Positions 36,089 through 45,566 are shown, numbered from the stretch's first letter. The stretch is DNA of 64,000 nucleotides from Paraburkholderia phenazinium (GCF_900142845.1 NZ_FSRU01000002.1:2914001-2978000), one strand, 5' to 3'. Made by a program: numbers and translations. The notes: generated by a model not told the origin, from the sequence alone.

Positions 36089-37492
36089 ATGACACCAAGC
36101 GTTGTCGCGGACGAGCCATCCGCAGCCGTGCGGGCTGTCACCCGGGCCTACGTCAGCCTGCTGATCGCCGGCTTTGCGCTGATCCCGGCCTACCTGATCG
36201 CCTATCTCTACGTTTTCCAGAACCCCGCCCTCACGTTCGAAAACCACGTTTTCCACGAAGTCGCGATTGCCGCGGCGACGCTCGAAGGCCTGTTCGTCGC
36301 CTATGTTGCCTGGCAATGCTATCTGTCGTCCGGCGAGCCCCTGCTGCGCTGGCTGACGCTGGGCTTTCTGGCCTTCGTGCTGATCTACGCGCTGCACGGC
36401 GCCTTCACCGGCATGGCGCATCACAACATGTGGCTGTTCCTGCTATACGGTCCGGCGTCGCGGCTGGCGATGTCGGCGCTGCTGCTCGTCGCGCTGCTGG
36501 CGTGGCATCAGCCGCCCGATCCCGTGCCGGCGCGCCGCGCGCCGCGCCGCTGGCTCGGATGGATCGCCCTGTTCCTCGCAATCGATGTGGCGGTGGGCAT
36601 CCTCGCCTACTCGCCGATCGCAGGCGAGCTCGCGGTGCGCCTGTCGCTCGAAGGCGGCGCGCTGCTGCTCTCGAGCGTGAATGTGGCGATCCTGCTGGCG
36701 CGGCGGATCTACTCGCCGCTGATGAAGATTTTCGGCATCTCGGTGACGTCGTTCGCGCTGTCTTCACTCGCCTTCATCCTGGGGCGGCCGTGGAATCACA
36801 TGTGGTGGCTCGCTCACGCAATCTTCGCCGCAGGGTTCTTTTTGCTGAGTTACGGCGTCGTCCAGGCGTTCCGCACCACCCGCTCGTTCGCGACGATCTA
36901 CAGCCAGGAAGAGCTGATGGCGCGTCTTGCCGAAGCGATGGCGCGCACCGAGAGCGCCTTGCAGGAGTTGAAGCGCACCAACCTCAAGCTCGAGCATCTC
37001 GCCGCCACCGATCCGCTGACGGGCGCTGCCAACCGGCGCCAATTCATCGACATGGTGGACGCCGAGATCGAGCGCGCGAAACGCGGCGGCGCGCCGTTTT
37101 CGCTGCTCGCGCTCGATCTCGACCACTTCAAGGCGATCAACGATTCGTACGGACATCAGGTCGGCGATGAGATCTTGCGCGGCTTCGTGCAGCGCTGTCT
37201 CGACGCCATCCGGCCGTATGACGGCGTCGCACGCGTGGGCGGCGAAGAGTTCATGGTGCTGCTGCCGCAGGTGGTGCTGGCGGTTGGGCAGTCGGTGGCC
37301 GAGCGGATTCGCGAAGCGGTCGCCAACGGCGTGTTTGGGGGGCAGTCCGGCAAGAGCGTCGCCCTCACCGTGAGCATCGGCGTGTCGCAGTTCGGCCGCG
37401 ATGGCGACACCATCGACGCTATCCTGCGCGCCGCCGACGAGCGGCTTTATCGGGCGAAACATCTGGGCCGCAACCGGGTCATCGCCACCTGA
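36089..37492 (+). CDS. Diguanylate cyclase with polytopic membrane sensor (467 aa)
   Basis: Seven or eight hydrophobic helices fill residues 15-275 (for example AYVSLLIAGFALIPAYLIAY, WLTLGFLAFVLIYALHG, WLGWIALFLAIDVAVGIL), resembling MASE-type sensory modules. A short coiled coil (EELMARLAEAMARTESALQELKR) links to a GGDEF domain with intact RVGGEEF and an I-site RPYD five residues before it. Active c-di-GMP synthesis with feedback inhibition is expected. A strong ribosome-binding site (GGAGGAAAATCG) precedes the ATG. It shares a 200-base divergent promoter region with the other cyclase. Confidence 0.92.
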   Translation: MTPSVVADEPSAAVRAVTRAYVSLLIAGFALIPAYLIAYLYVFQNPALTFENHVFHEVAIAAATLEGLFVAYVAWQCYLSSGEPLLRWLTLGFLAFVLIYALHGAFTGMAHHNMWLFLLYGPASRLAMSALLLVALLAWHQPPDPVPARRAPRRWLGWIALFLAIDVAVGILAYSPIAGELAVRLSLEGGALLLSSVNVAILLARRIYSPLMKIFGISVTSFALSSLAFILGRPWNHMWWLAHAIFAAGFFLLSYGVVQAFRTTRSFATIYSQEELMARLAEAMARTESALQELKRTNLKLEHLAATDPLTGAANRRQFIDMVDAEIERAKRGGAPFSLLALDLDHFKAINDSYGHQVGDEILRGFVQRCLDAIRPYDGVARVGGEEFMVLLPQVVLAVGQSVAERIREAVANGVFGGQSGKSVALTVSIGVSQFGRDGDTIDAILRAADERLYRAKHLGRNRVIAT

Positions 37493-37521
37493 GGCGAGAC
37501 CGGTTGCGCCAAACAATCACA

Positions 37522-38238
37522 CTATCCTGCGCGCGGCGTCAGCGGCGGCGTCCCCGCCGGGCCCGCCGGCGTGCGGCAGATCGCGCTGATATCCGCCGGC
37601 TCCAGCACCGCTCGCGCCGCGTCGGGCCGTCGCGCTACCGCGAGCATCGCGAGGCCGACCTCCTCGGTCGTCACGATCTGATTCGGCGTCAACAGGCGCA
37701 TAAGCGCCATCACCGGCCGCAAGAGCGGATAGAGCAACCGGTACATGCGCGTTTTGGACTGGATGCCGTGGAGCGGCTCGATCACCCCGGGACGGAACAG
37801 ATAGACCGCGCGGAACGGCAGCAACTTCAGCGCGTTCTCCGTGCGGCCTTTGACGCGCGCCCACATGCTGCGGCCGTGCTCGCTGCTGTCGGTGCCGCGT
37901 CCGGAGACGTACACGAAGGTCATCTGCGGATTGAGGCGCGCCAGCGTGCGGGCGGCTGCCAGCGTCAGGTCGTAGGTCAGGCGGCTGTAGTCGGCCTCCT
38001 GCATGCGGAACGACGACACGCCGAGGCAAAAGAAGCACGCATCGAAGCCTTGTAGCGACGACTCGATCGCGCGGTAGTCCATCATGTCCGGGTGGACGAT
38101 CTCGGTGAGACGCGGATCAAGCTGGCCGGTCGGCGAGCGGCCCACGGTCTGCACGAACTCGACGTCCTTGGCCCGCAGGCACTCGCGCAGCACGCCTTGT
38201 CCCACCATGCCGGTTGCGCCGAATAACAAAACTCTCAT
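37522..38238 (-). CDS. NAD(P)-binding atypical short-chain dehydrogenase (238 aa)
   Basis: A Rossmann-fold protein of the NmrA/TIP30-like type. The glycine motif [10 protein letters not shown] is at residues 6-15, and [12 protein letters not shown] lies near the usual catalytic Ser/Tyr region without a clear YxxxK. It may therefore be regulatory or act on an unusual substrate. The start at 38238 has GGAG and AGGTG upstream and overlaps the stop of the preceding dehydrogenase by four bases (ATGA). It is the last gene of the operon controlled by the TetR protein. Confidence 0.85.
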   Translation of the reverse strand: MRVLLFGATGMVGQGVLRECLRAKDVEFVQTVGRSPTGQLDPRLTEIVHPDMMDYRAIESSLQGFDACFFCLGVSSFRMQEADYSRLTYDLTLAAARTLARLNPQMTFVYVSGRGTDSSEHGRSMWARVKGRTENALKLLPFRAVYLFRPGVIEPLHGIQSKTRMYRLLYPLLRPVMALMRLLTPNQIVTTEEVGLAMLAVARRPDAARAVLEPADISAICRTPAGPAGTPPLTPRAG

Positions 38239-39185
38239 GACACCTGCTCCGGTTCGGTACGCGGCCAACGAAGGTTGGTCAGCGCTTCAGATACATCCCA
38301 CAGGCGGGCAGCCACCGCCCGGTCTTGCGCTCGCGGCGCGATAGCGGCCACACCCGGCGGCCCCTTCAGCTCGAACAGTCCACTCGGACCGTAGTAGCCG
38401 CCCGGCATCGCTTCGGGCGCCGTGGCCGCCAGCAGGGTAGGCAATGCGCCTGCCGCAGCCGAGTGACTCATCAGCGGTTGAATCGTCAGGCGGTTGACGG
38501 TTTGCATGAAGCCATCCGCACCCGGCCCGTTGGCGATCAGATCCGTACGCGCGAACCCTGGATGCGCCGCATTGCTAAGGAGTCCCCATCTATTGGCGTC
38601 GCTGCGGCGTTGCAGTTCCAGAGCGAACATCAGCATGGCGAGTTTCGATTGCCCATACGCGGCCCATGGGTCATAACGGCGGGCCCATTGCAGATCGTCG
38701 AAATGGATGGCGGCGTGTAGCTTGTGGGCGATGCTGCTCAGATTGACGACGCGCGCTTGCCGGCCGTTGCGAAGCACCGGCAGCAGTTGCGCCGTCAGCG
38801 CAAAATGCGCCAGATAGTTGGTGCCGAACTGCAATTCGAAACCATCCGCGGTGGTCTGGCGAGCGGGCGGCGTCATGACGCCCGCGTTGTTGACCAGCAG
38901 ATCGAGCGCGTCGTGATCGCCGGCGAAGCGCTCGGCAAACTCGCGCACCGACGCGAGGCTCGCCAGATCGAGATGCTCGTAGGCGATCGACGCCGCTGGA
39001 TATTGCGCGCGGATCGCCGCGAGCGCCGCGCTGCCCTTGGCCGCATTGCGCCCGGTCAGCACCACCTGCGCGCCCGCCCCGGCCAGCGCGAGCGCGGTTT
39101 CGAAGCCGAGCCCGCCGGTCGCGCCGGTGATCACCGCGAGGCGCCCGGTTTGCCGTGGCATGTCGTCGGTGGTCCAGTGAACCAT
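38235..39185 (-). CDS. Short-chain dehydrogenase/reductase (316 aa)
   Basis: A classical SDR of the retinol-dehydrogenase/protochlorophyllide-reductase-like group. The cofactor motif [10 protein letters not shown] is near residue 18-27, followed by NNAGVM, the catalytic Ser ([10 protein letters not shown]) and YGQSKLA, which holds Tyr and Lys (YxxxK). Start chosen at 39185; ATG 39161 ([10 protein letters not shown]) is an alternative. It lies 11 bases after the next-upstream SDR and overlaps the following gene, so three oxidoreductases form one operon. Substrate unknown. Confidence 0.88.
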   Translation of the reverse strand: MVHWTTDDMPRQTGRLAVITGATGGLGFETALALAGAGAQVVLTGRNAAKGSAALAAIRAQYPAASIAYEHLDLASLASVREFAERFAGDHDALDLLVNNAGVMTPPARQTTADGFELQFGTNYLAHFALTAQLLPVLRNGRQARVVNLSSIAHKLHAAIHFDDLQWARRYDPWAAYGQSKLAMLMFALELQRRSDANRWGLLSNAAHPGFARTDLIANGPGADGFMQTVNRLTIQPLMSHSAAAGALPTLLAATAPEAMPGGYYGPSGLFELKGPPGVAAIAPRAQDRAVAARLWDVSEALTNLRWPRTEPEQVS

Positions 39186-39196
39186 AGTGCCCGTCC

Positions 39197-40060
39197 TCAG
39201 GATTGTGGGAAGTCCGGCAGTGCAGCGGGTGCAGCAAAGTCGGTTGCGAGGCTCACCTCGCGCCATGCAGCGGCACTTGCCGCGCGTGCCTTGTCCGCTT
39301 CGCCGAAGAAGTGAAGCGCGTCGCTGCCGAGCAGCAGGTGCACCGGCGTCTGCTCGTGATAAGCAAGCTTCAGCACGACCTGCGCCACCTTCGCCGGATC
39401 GCTGGTTTCCTTGCCGACGTGCTGGCCCAGCAGCCCAATGATGGCGCCAACAGAAGGAGCATAGTCCTCCAGCAGTTCGGGCAGCGCGTTACTTGCTTCG
39501 TTGCCCCACTCGGTTTTCATGCCGCCCGGTTCGAGCGCCGTGACCTTGATGCCGAGCGGCGCCAGTTCCTGGCTCACCACTTCGGTAAATCCGCCCACTG
39601 CCCACTTGGCCGATTGATAGGCGCTGAACCCCGGCATGCCGATGCGGCCGCCCACCGACGAAATCTGGATGATGTGGCCGCTGCGTTGCTTGCGCAAAAT
39701 GGGGATCGCTGCGCGCGTGACGTTGACCACGCCGTAGAAGTTGGTGTCGATCTGCGCGCGAAAGTCGTCTTCGCTAGCCTGCTCGAACGGCGCGAGGTGA
39801 CCGAAGCCGGCATTGTTGACCAGCACGTCGAGCCGCCCGAACGCGTCGAGCGTCGCCGCGACGGCAGCCTGCGCGGCGGCGGCATCCGTGACGTCGAGTG
39901 CGACCGCGCGCACCTGCTCGCCGTACTGCTCGACGAGATCCGCGAGGTGCTGCGGATTGCGCGCCGTCGCGACCACCCGCTCCCCGGCTGCCAACGCGGC
40001 TTCGACAATCTTGCGCCCGAGTCCGCGCGCGCTACCTGTAACCAGCCAGACCTTTGCCAT
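39197..40060 (-). CDS. Short-chain dehydrogenase/reductase, first gene of TetR-controlled operon (287 aa)
   Basis: Classical SDR with [10 protein letters not shown] (cofactor), NNAGFG, and [23 protein letters not shown], in which the catalytic Ser and YxxxK sit as expected. The C-terminal part lengthens the usual 250 residues a little. AAGGAG precedes the ATG at 40060. A TetR-operator-like site lies 22-42 bases upstream of the start codon. The operon may detoxify or convert a carbonyl or alcohol compound. Confidence 0.9.
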   Translation of the reverse strand: MAKVWLVTGSARGLGRKIVEAALAAGERVVATARNPQHLADLVEQYGEQVRAVALDVTDAAAAQAAVAATLDAFGRLDVLVNNAGFGHLAPFEQASEDDFRAQIDTNFYGVVNVTRAAIPILRKQRSGHIIQISSVGGRIGMPGFSAYQSAKWAVGGFTEVVSQELAPLGIKVTALEPGGMKTEWGNEASNALPELLEDYAPSVGAIIGLLGQHVGKETSDPAKVAQVVLKLAYHEQTPVHLLLGSDALHFFGEADKARAASAAAWREVSLATDFAAPAALPDFPQS

Positions 40061-40081
40061 GATGCACTCCTTTCGGTTTAG

Positions 40082-40102
40082 ATGAGCATGTAATCACTCA
40101 TT
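40082..40102. promoter_or_regulatory. TetR operator candidate 2, upstream of the SDR operon
   Basis: Read on the minus strand it is AATGAGTGATTAC followed by ATGCTCAT. It shares AATGAGTGA-TAC and the final TCAT at identical spacing with the site at 40727-40747 in front of the tetR gene. Two matching sites in front of the regulator and the adjacent operon strongly suggest one regulator binds both. Confidence 0.65.
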
Positions 40103-40129
40103 AACTACATAAAAAATTTCGACCAAACT

Positions 40130-40702
40130 TCAGCCTTTAGCGACGGCGTTCCAGAACGCCTCAAAACCTGCGTCGCGGTACCGCTCTGCCTGAGCGGGCT
40201 CGCGTTCGATGAATTCCATGGTGGTGTCCGCCAACGCCCCCATGATGGCCGCCACGAAAGCCGGCGGATGATCGCGCAACACGCCGCTGGCGACGCTCGC
40301 CTGCATCATCTCGTTGACGTCGGCAAACGCCCGCATGCCCGCCGCGCGGGTCGGCTCGCTCAGGCGGTCGGAGACAGCCAGTTGCGCGACGGCCCGGCGC
40401 TTGTGCGGAAAGGCGACGCCCCAGTCCACGTATTTCTGCCACACGTGGCGCGAACGCGCCCGAATGCTCGCCGCCTTTGGATAGCCAGCCATCATCACCT
40501 CCCGCATGTCCGACTTGATGTCGAGATACAGTTCGTTCAGCAAGGCGTCCTTGCTTTCGAAATAGGTGAAGAGCGTGCCTTCCGCCACGCCGGCGACCTT
40601 CGCGATCCGCGCAGTCGGCGCACCCAGCCCCTGCTCCGCGATCACCTGAGTGGCCGCAGCCAGGATGGCGTTGCGTTTGTCTTCGCTTTTCGGACGGGCC
40701 AT
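40130..40702 (-). CDS. TetR-family repressor of the SDR operon (190 aa)
   Basis: N-terminal TetR helix-turn-helix (IAKVAGVAEGTLFTYFESKDALLNELY, about residues 30-56) and a ligand-binding C-terminus. The start is the ATG at 40702 (MARPKSEDKRNAIL); upstream codons in frame have no ribosome-binding site and would read through the operator. It precedes the SDR operon on the same strand. Operator-like repeats lie before both, so autoregulation and repression of the SDRs, relieved by an unknown small molecule, is likely. Confidence 0.9.
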   Translation of the reverse strand: MARPKSEDKRNAILAAATQVIAEQGLGAPTARIAKVAGVAEGTLFTYFESKDALLNELYLDIKSDMREVMMAGYPKAASIRARSRHVWQKYVDWGVAFPHKRRAVAQLAVSDRLSEPTRAAGMRAFADVNEMMQASVASGVLRDHPPAFVAAIMGALADTTMEFIEREPAQAERYRDAGFEAFWNAVAKG

Positions 40703-40726
40703 GCGCGTTTCGGATCCAACTTGAAT

Positions 40727-40747
40727 AATGAGTGAATACTCAATCAT
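40727..40747. promoter_or_regulatory. TetR operator candidate 1, upstream of tetR
   Basis: Contains the inverted repeat TGAGT-GAAT-ACTCA (40729-40742) within AATGAGTGAATAC...TCAT. It matches the site at 40082-40102 and lies 25 bases upstream of the tetR start. Confidence 0.65.
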
Positions 40748-41466
40748 AAACACGACGACCGACTAGTGCAAGTGCGACTTTTGCCCGTCCCGCTCCGCCA
40801 CGCTCGCCAGCTTCGATTCAAGCCCGACACATCCGACGAAATGAAAGACAGTTGAAATATGATGATTGGAGCCTCGCTCGCGTCGTCAGTTATTTAGGTG
40901 TGCATCATAAAAAAGTGGCACACCAATTTCTCCTCAAAACACGCCGTATTGCGCACGATCAGAATAGCGTTTGACCCCTGTTTCACAGGCCTGGTGCGTG
41001 ATTCGCACCGCCGCGGGATCTATTGTTCATACGTTACAGCTCGTTACGTCTTTTCGGCAGACCTAAGAAATATCGTCCGGTAGGATTCACCCGGCAAAAA
41101 ACAAACCACCACTTAAATCGGTAAGTTCAGGTCCGCGGGCCGCCTTGCATTGAGGTTGATACCAACCTTACTTTTGCGTTTCGGCACCGGACTCTCAGCG
41201 CAAAACCACGCGGCCGGGCCGGATGCTTCGCCGCCGTCACAGGCTGTGCGACATCCATCGTGAGTCCGCAGGCCGTGCCGGCAACAGCAAGATGCATCCG
41301 CGCTCCGACACACCGCGCTTCGAACCACCGTATCCGCAGGCAGCGACCGCACGAGGCCCAGCCTCGGCGTCGCCTGCTGACGTCAAAACCCAATACTGAG
41401 TTCGCGCGGCGACGCACCCGATGCAAGACGTCGCAGGACCGGTATTTTTACTTTTGCGCCCCACAG
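40748..41466. other. Long intergenic region, tetR to lipoprotein gene
   Basis: About 720 bases, lower in G+C around 40850-41100. Short open frames look non-coding. I found no RNA gene or terminator. It should contain the promoter of the downstream lipoprotein. Confidence 0.5.
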
Positions 41467-43392
41467 ATGAAACTCCAACCGTTATTGCTTTCTTCATTGG
41501 TATTGGCGCTAGCCGGTTGCGGCGGCGGTGGCGGATCCGGCAGCGGCTCCAGCGGCACGACCGCCAACAACGGCACCAGCGGCTCCACCAACGGCAGCAG
41601 CGCCACGCTGACGGCCAACGCCAATGCCGGCGAACTGATGTCCTGCCAGTCCCCCACTACCTCGAGCGCCGCCGCCGGCAGCCCGCTGATTTCCGCCGAC
41701 ACGCCAAGCGCCGACGCCACCCGCATGTTTGCCTCGGGCAGCACGTTCCAGCTTGCGTTCGTGACCAATGCGCCCACCGCCGACAAGGTCAACTGGGCGG
41801 TCAGCGACCAGCTCGGCAACGTCGCGGCGAGCGGCAGCTTTCCGGTCGCGAACGGCCCCGTCACCACCACGCTCAGTTGCACCTCGACGCTCGCCGGCTA
41901 TTTCGCGGCCTCCGCGACGCTGGCGGCCAACGGCGGCCAGTTGCCGTCGGACGGCACGCGTCCCACCGGCATCGCCTCGTTCGGCGTGGTGCCGAATCTG
42001 TCCAGCGTCGTGCCCGCGGTGACGTATGCGCATCAGGAAGAACATCGCTTCGGCATGCAGGGTGAAAACGACAACGGCCCCTTGCTGGCCGACCTCGGCA
42101 TTGCGTCGACGATCGACAACCGTCAGATGTCGACGATGGAACCGAATGCTGCGAACACCTTCAACCCCGCGGCAAACAACCTCGACCCGTTCTATACCTC
42201 GGGCAAGGTGATGCGCCTGATCCGTCTGGACGGCATTCCCGCCTGGGCGAGCCCGACCGGTGCATTCGAGGACGACACCAACCCGCCGTCGAGCCTCTCG
42301 TATTACCAGAACTACATGAGCCGGGTGGGGACGGAATCCAATACGATTCGCACTACGTATTTCCCGAACCAGGCGAACAACTACTACCAGGTGACGTGGG
42401 AGCCGAACCAGTTCTGGGTCGACACGGACGCCAACTTCGTCGCCCTGTATCAGTCGGTGTATCAAGGCATCCACTCGACCGACCCGCATGCGGTGGTGAT
42501 GGGGCCGACCGACGCCTTCCCGGCGCTGACGACCACGCGCCTGAAGCGTATCGCGTCGCTCGGCTTCGGCAACTATATCGACGGTATTGCGACGCACGGC
42601 TACTACGACGCGGGCACCTCACCTTCGCATCCGCCCGAGCGCCTTGAGACCGATCCGAACCCGGCCAACGTCGCCAACTCGTTGATGAGCCAGATTCGCG
42701 CGCTGCGCACGGAAATGGCAACGGACTACAAGCCCGGCATGAAACTGTTCCAGACCGAGGTGGGTATCAGCTATGACCTCGGCTCTTCGTACGGCCCGAA
42801 CTATCCGAGTGCCAACGTGCTGTTCGCGCAAGCCGCGGTCGTGGCCCGCACCCACATCATCACGCTGGGCGAAGGGGTGGATCAGACCTACGTGTTCTAC
42901 GGTGCGGATTACCCGGGTGAAGTCGGCTACGGTACGTTCTTCGACCTCGCCGATGCACAGGGCGCGTACGGTGCGACCGACATCAGCCCGAAGCCGGCCG
43001 CGATGGCCGTCAGCGCGCTGACGCACGTTCTGGACGGCACCAACACGCTGGGGCCGATGAACGGCACGCCCTCCGGTGTCTATGCGTACGCGTTCCAGCA
43101 GCTCGGCAACGGTGCGGTGATCACGGCGCTGTGGACCCACAACAACAATGTGTGGAGTGCGAGCACGGGATTCAGCTCGACGTATAGCGTGCCTTATAAC
43201 CTCGCCGTCGATGCGCCTGGCACGAGCGGCACCGTCAAGGTCATCGACATGATGGGCAATCCGCTGACGATGAACTACACCAACGGCACGCTGACGCTCA
43301 ACCTGACCGAAGCGCCGGTGTACGTGGTGTCGAATAACGCAACGGTGGCCAAGGCGAACGTGACGACGCCGACCGGCTACGTGGCGAACTGA
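41467..43392 (+). CDS. Glycoside hydrolase-like (clan GH-A) lipoprotein (641 aa)
   Basis: A surface or periplasmic lipoprotein: signal MKLQPLLLSSLVLALAG ends in the lipobox LALAGC, followed by a Gly/Ser/Thr-rich linker and an immunoglobulin-like region (to about residue 180). The catalytic part looks like a TIM barrel of clan GH-A. VTWEPN carries a putative acid/base Glu312 (strand 4) and LFQTEVG a putative nucleophile Glu431 (strand 7), the expected order and spacing. This recalls GH39/GH5 enzymes, including PslG that trims biofilm polysaccharide, but the family is not certain. A C-terminal beta domain follows. The start lies at the lipoprotein signal rather than at earlier in-frame codons. 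Confidence 0.72.
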   Translation: MKLQPLLLSSLVLALAGCGGGGGSGSGSSGTTANNGTSGSTNGSSATLTANANAGELMSCQSPTTSSAAAGSPLISADTPSADATRMFASGSTFQLAFVTNAPTADKVNWAVSDQLGNVAASGSFPVANGPVTTTLSCTSTLAGYFAASATLAANGGQLPSDGTRPTGIASFGVVPNLSSVVPAVTYAHQEEHRFGMQGENDNGPLLADLGIASTIDNRQMSTMEPNAANTFNPAANNLDPFYTSGKVMRLIRLDGIPAWASPTGAFEDDTNPPSSLSYYQNYMSRVGTESNTIRTTYFPNQANNYYQVTWEPNQFWVDTDANFVALYQSVYQGIHSTDPHAVVMGPTDAFPALTTTRLKRIASLGFGNYIDGIATHGYYDAGTSPSHPPERLETDPNPANVANSLMSQIRALRTEMATDYKPGMKLFQTEVGISYDLGSSYGPNYPSANVLFAQAAVVARTHIITLGEGVDQTYVFYGADYPGEVGYGTFFDLADAQGAYGATDISPKPAAMAVSALTHVLDGTNTLGPMNGTPSGVYAYAFQQLGNGAVITALWTHNNNVWSASTGFSSTYSVPYNLAVDAPGTSGTVKVIDMMGNPLTMNYTNGTLTLNLTEAPVYVVSNNATVAKANVTTPTGYVAN

Positions 43393-43426
43393 GCGACAGC
43401 GCAATAGCGCGATGCTCGCGGTCGCG

Positions 43427-43816
43427 TCAGCCGTGCGGGTCCGGCGGCTGGCGCGACGAGCGGCCAAACAGCGTAGCGTGTCGGGACGGCTTGTCGGGCG
43501 GGTCGTCGGCGATGATGCCGAACTCGACCGGCGAGCGTACATAGAACACGTGCACGCGTTCGGCGCGCACGATTTCGAGCAACCGTTCGGCCTCCTCTTC
43601 GGTCACGGCGAGGATGATCTGCAACGGCTGATCGGTGAGCTTGAGCATGTGCGCAGCATGATGCGCACCGGCATGGCCGATGCCTTCCGCACAATTGATG
43701 ACGGTCGCACCGTGGATGCCCAGTGCACGAACCTGCAGCAGCAACCATTCGCACACCGTATGATGGCCATGCTTGCGGTTTTTCTCTGTGTAGAACGTCA
43801 GTTGATAGCCATTCAT
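43427..43816 (-). CDS. DUF190 family protein (129 aa)
   Basis: The DUF190 fold resembles PII-type trimeric signalling proteins. The family pattern is clear: LTFYTEKNRKHGHHTVCEWLL, GATVINCAEGIG, and EEAERLLEIV near the end. The ATG at 43816 follows GGGGAGGCAGCC. The longer upstream reading is not supported. It is followed by a basic, Pro-rich tail (HATLFGRSSRQPPDPHG). Cytoplasmic. In many bacteria DUF190 genes sit beside crcB fluoride channel genes, but no crcB is present here. Confidence 0.88.
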   Translation of the reverse strand: MNGYQLTFYTEKNRKHGHHTVCEWLLLQVRALGIHGATVINCAEGIGHAGAHHAAHMLKLTDQPLQIILAVTEEEAERLLEIVRAERVHVFYVRSPVEFGIIADDPPDKPSRHATLFGRSSRQPPDPHG

Positions 43817-43875
43817 GGCTGCCTCCCCCGCCTCATGCCGGCCTGCCCGGCAGCGGCCCGCGAGCCCGCCGAAAC

Positions 43876-44217
43876 TCACTCCCCGCCGCCCTCTGCTTCG
43901 CTCACTCCCAGCACGTCGTATTCGACCGGGCAGCGCGTATAGAACAGCCGCACGCCGCCGCGCCGCAGGTGATCGAGTAGCGCATCGATACGTGAATCAT
44001 CCGACGCCACCGTGACCACGACCGGCTGATCGACCAGTTCGAAAAAACGCGCTGCGTGGTACTTGCCGTGTACGTCGATACTCTCGCTCACTTCAATCAC
44101 CGTCGCGCCCTCGATGCCGGCCTGCGTCGTCTGCTCCAGAATCCACTCGACGACCGTCTTGTGACCCTTGCGATGACTCTGATTGTCCGCGAACACGGTC
44201 AACTGGCTGCCTTTCAT
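43876..44217 (-). CDS. DUF190 family protein, tandem paralog (113 aa)
   Basis: Clear homolog of the next gene: LTVFADNQSHRKGHKTVVEWIL, GATVIEVSESIDVHGKYHAA, and a PVEYDVLG end. It is located 59 bases upstream of the other copy and transcribed in the same direction, so the two likely form an operon and may form hetero-oligomers. GGAGGCCC precedes the ATG. Function unknown. Confidence 0.88.
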   Translation of the reverse strand: MKGSQLTVFADNQSHRKGHKTVVEWILEQTTQAGIEGATVIEVSESIDVHGKYHAARFFELVDQPVVVTVASDDSRIDALLDHLRRGGVRLFYTRCPVEYDVLGVSEAEGGGE

Positions 44218-44521
44218 AAGGGCCTCCGCCGCCTTGCGATGCGTCCGCGCTCACGCGGGCCGTCATCTTAAGGATAGGAAATTGTTCGGCGCTGTGCGCG
44301 CCAATCAGAAAACCTGACCGTCTGCGGCGAGCCGGTCAACATGACGCGCAATGCTTACCTTGCGGTAGTCCTGACCATAAAACACCGGCATTTTATGCGC
44401 GGGATGCGATGAATACACGAACGCTTGTGCTTCTCTTGCGGGTTCGTTTCGTTGCACGGGAACATATTCGCCCAAAGGACGTCAGGGAATATATCCCCCG
44501 CGAGAATAACGAGAGCGCCCC
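44218..44521. other. Divergent promoter region, DUF190 pair and mscS
   Basis: About 300 bases. I looked for a fluoride riboswitch, which would fit DUF190/crcB biology, and saw no match to its conserved core. No terminator or palindrome stands out. Confidence 0.5.
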
Positions 44522-45334
44522 ATGAACGACCTGCTGACAAGACTCCTGCATGTCCAACCGTCACTGATGGTGACGGTGGCGTACGACGTGCTCCACCTGG
44601 TTGCCGCCGCGCTGATTCTCGCCGTGGGCTGGTGGCTGTCCAACCGGATTGGCACGCTGTTCGCGAGGGCATTTGCGCACACGCATGCCGATCCCACGCT
44701 CGGCCCCATGCTCAAGGCAATGGGCACGTGGGCGGTGCGCGTGGTGGCGTTTATCGCCGCGCTAAGCGAGGTCGGCATCGCGACCGCCAGCGTGCTGGCC
44801 GTGCTGGGCGCAGCCGGCCTCGCGATCGGGCTGGCGCTGCAGGGCACGCTGCAGAACATCGCGGCGGGCATCATGCTGCTGATGCTGCGGCCGTTTCGCG
44901 CCGGCGACGTGATCGAAGGCAGCGGTGCGGCCGCAGGCATCGTGCGGGAGGTGGGGCTCTTCACCACCCGCATCGAGCGCAGCGACGGTAACGCCGTGTT
45001 CGTGCCGAATAGCCAGATCTGGAGCAATCCGGTCATCAACTACAGTACCGGCGGCACACAGCGTATTGAAGTGGATGTGGAGCTGGCGCAGCGCAAGGAT
45101 GTAGATGCGGCGATCGGTGAGTTGAAGAAGCTGGTGGCGGACGAGCCGCGGGTGTTGAGTGGGACAACGCTTGCGCCGGTGGTCACGGTGGCGAGTTATT
45201 CGAAGTCAGGCGGTGCGCGGTTGCGGATTGCGGCGTGGGTGCGTAGTCCGGACGCGCCGCTTGCTACTGAGGATTTGCGCGGTCATGCGAAGGCGGCGTT
45301 GGCGGAGGCGGGGTGTGCGGTGGGGATGGGGTGA
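44522..45334 (+). CDS. Small-conductance mechanosensitive channel, MscS family (270 aa)
   Basis: A heptameric inner-membrane channel opening under membrane tension to release solutes during osmotic downshock. Three transmembrane helices are present (VTVAYDVLHLVAAALILAVG, then VRVVAFIAALSEVGIATASV, then the pore-lining AAGLAIGLALQGTLQNIAAG with the Gly/Ala packing pattern). These are followed by the beta domain (RPFRAGDVIEG, FVPNSQIWSNPVINYS) and alpha/beta domain. Length is close to E. coli MscS (286). It stands alone. Confidence 0.94.
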   Translation: MNDLLTRLLHVQPSLMVTVAYDVLHLVAAALILAVGWWLSNRIGTLFARAFAHTHADPTLGPMLKAMGTWAVRVVAFIAALSEVGIATASVLAVLGAAGLAIGLALQGTLQNIAAGIMLLMLRPFRAGDVIEGSGAAAGIVREVGLFTTRIERSDGNAVFVPNSQIWSNPVINYSTGGTQRIEVDVELAQRKDVDAAIGELKKLVADEPRVLSGTTLAPVVTVASYSKSGGARLRIAAWVRSPDAPLATEDLRGHAKAALAEAGCAVGMG

Positions 45335-45527
45335 GGGGGGCGTAAAAGTGGTTGATTTGTAACCTAGCGAAAATACATCATAGCCCTGTGTTATATGGTT
45401 TTTTGTTGCACAGATTATTTTATGTGTACCATCCCCGCACGTTGACGATATCCAGCGCTTCGCCAAATCGCTTCTCGCCACAGATCGGCTCCAAGCGGCA
45501 ACATGCGAAAAGCGGCCACCCAAATGC

Positions 45528-45566
45528 AAAACACCGCACGACATCCGAAGACGTAGTGCGGTGTTT
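45528..45566 (-). terminator. Terminator of the tRNA-Ala transcript
   Basis: AAACACCGCAC (45556-45566 read on the minus strand) pairs with GTGCGGTGTTT across a 16-base loop, followed by TTTGCATTT. It starts 14 bases after the tRNA 3' end. Confidence 0.8.

Noticed and set aside
40913..40932. TGGCACACCAATTTC as a sigma-54 promoter
   Set aside because: The GC of the -12 element is missing, and no gene start fits downstream.
44218..44521. Fluoride riboswitch near the DUF190 genes
   Set aside because: No match to the conserved fluoride-riboswitch core could be read on either strand.
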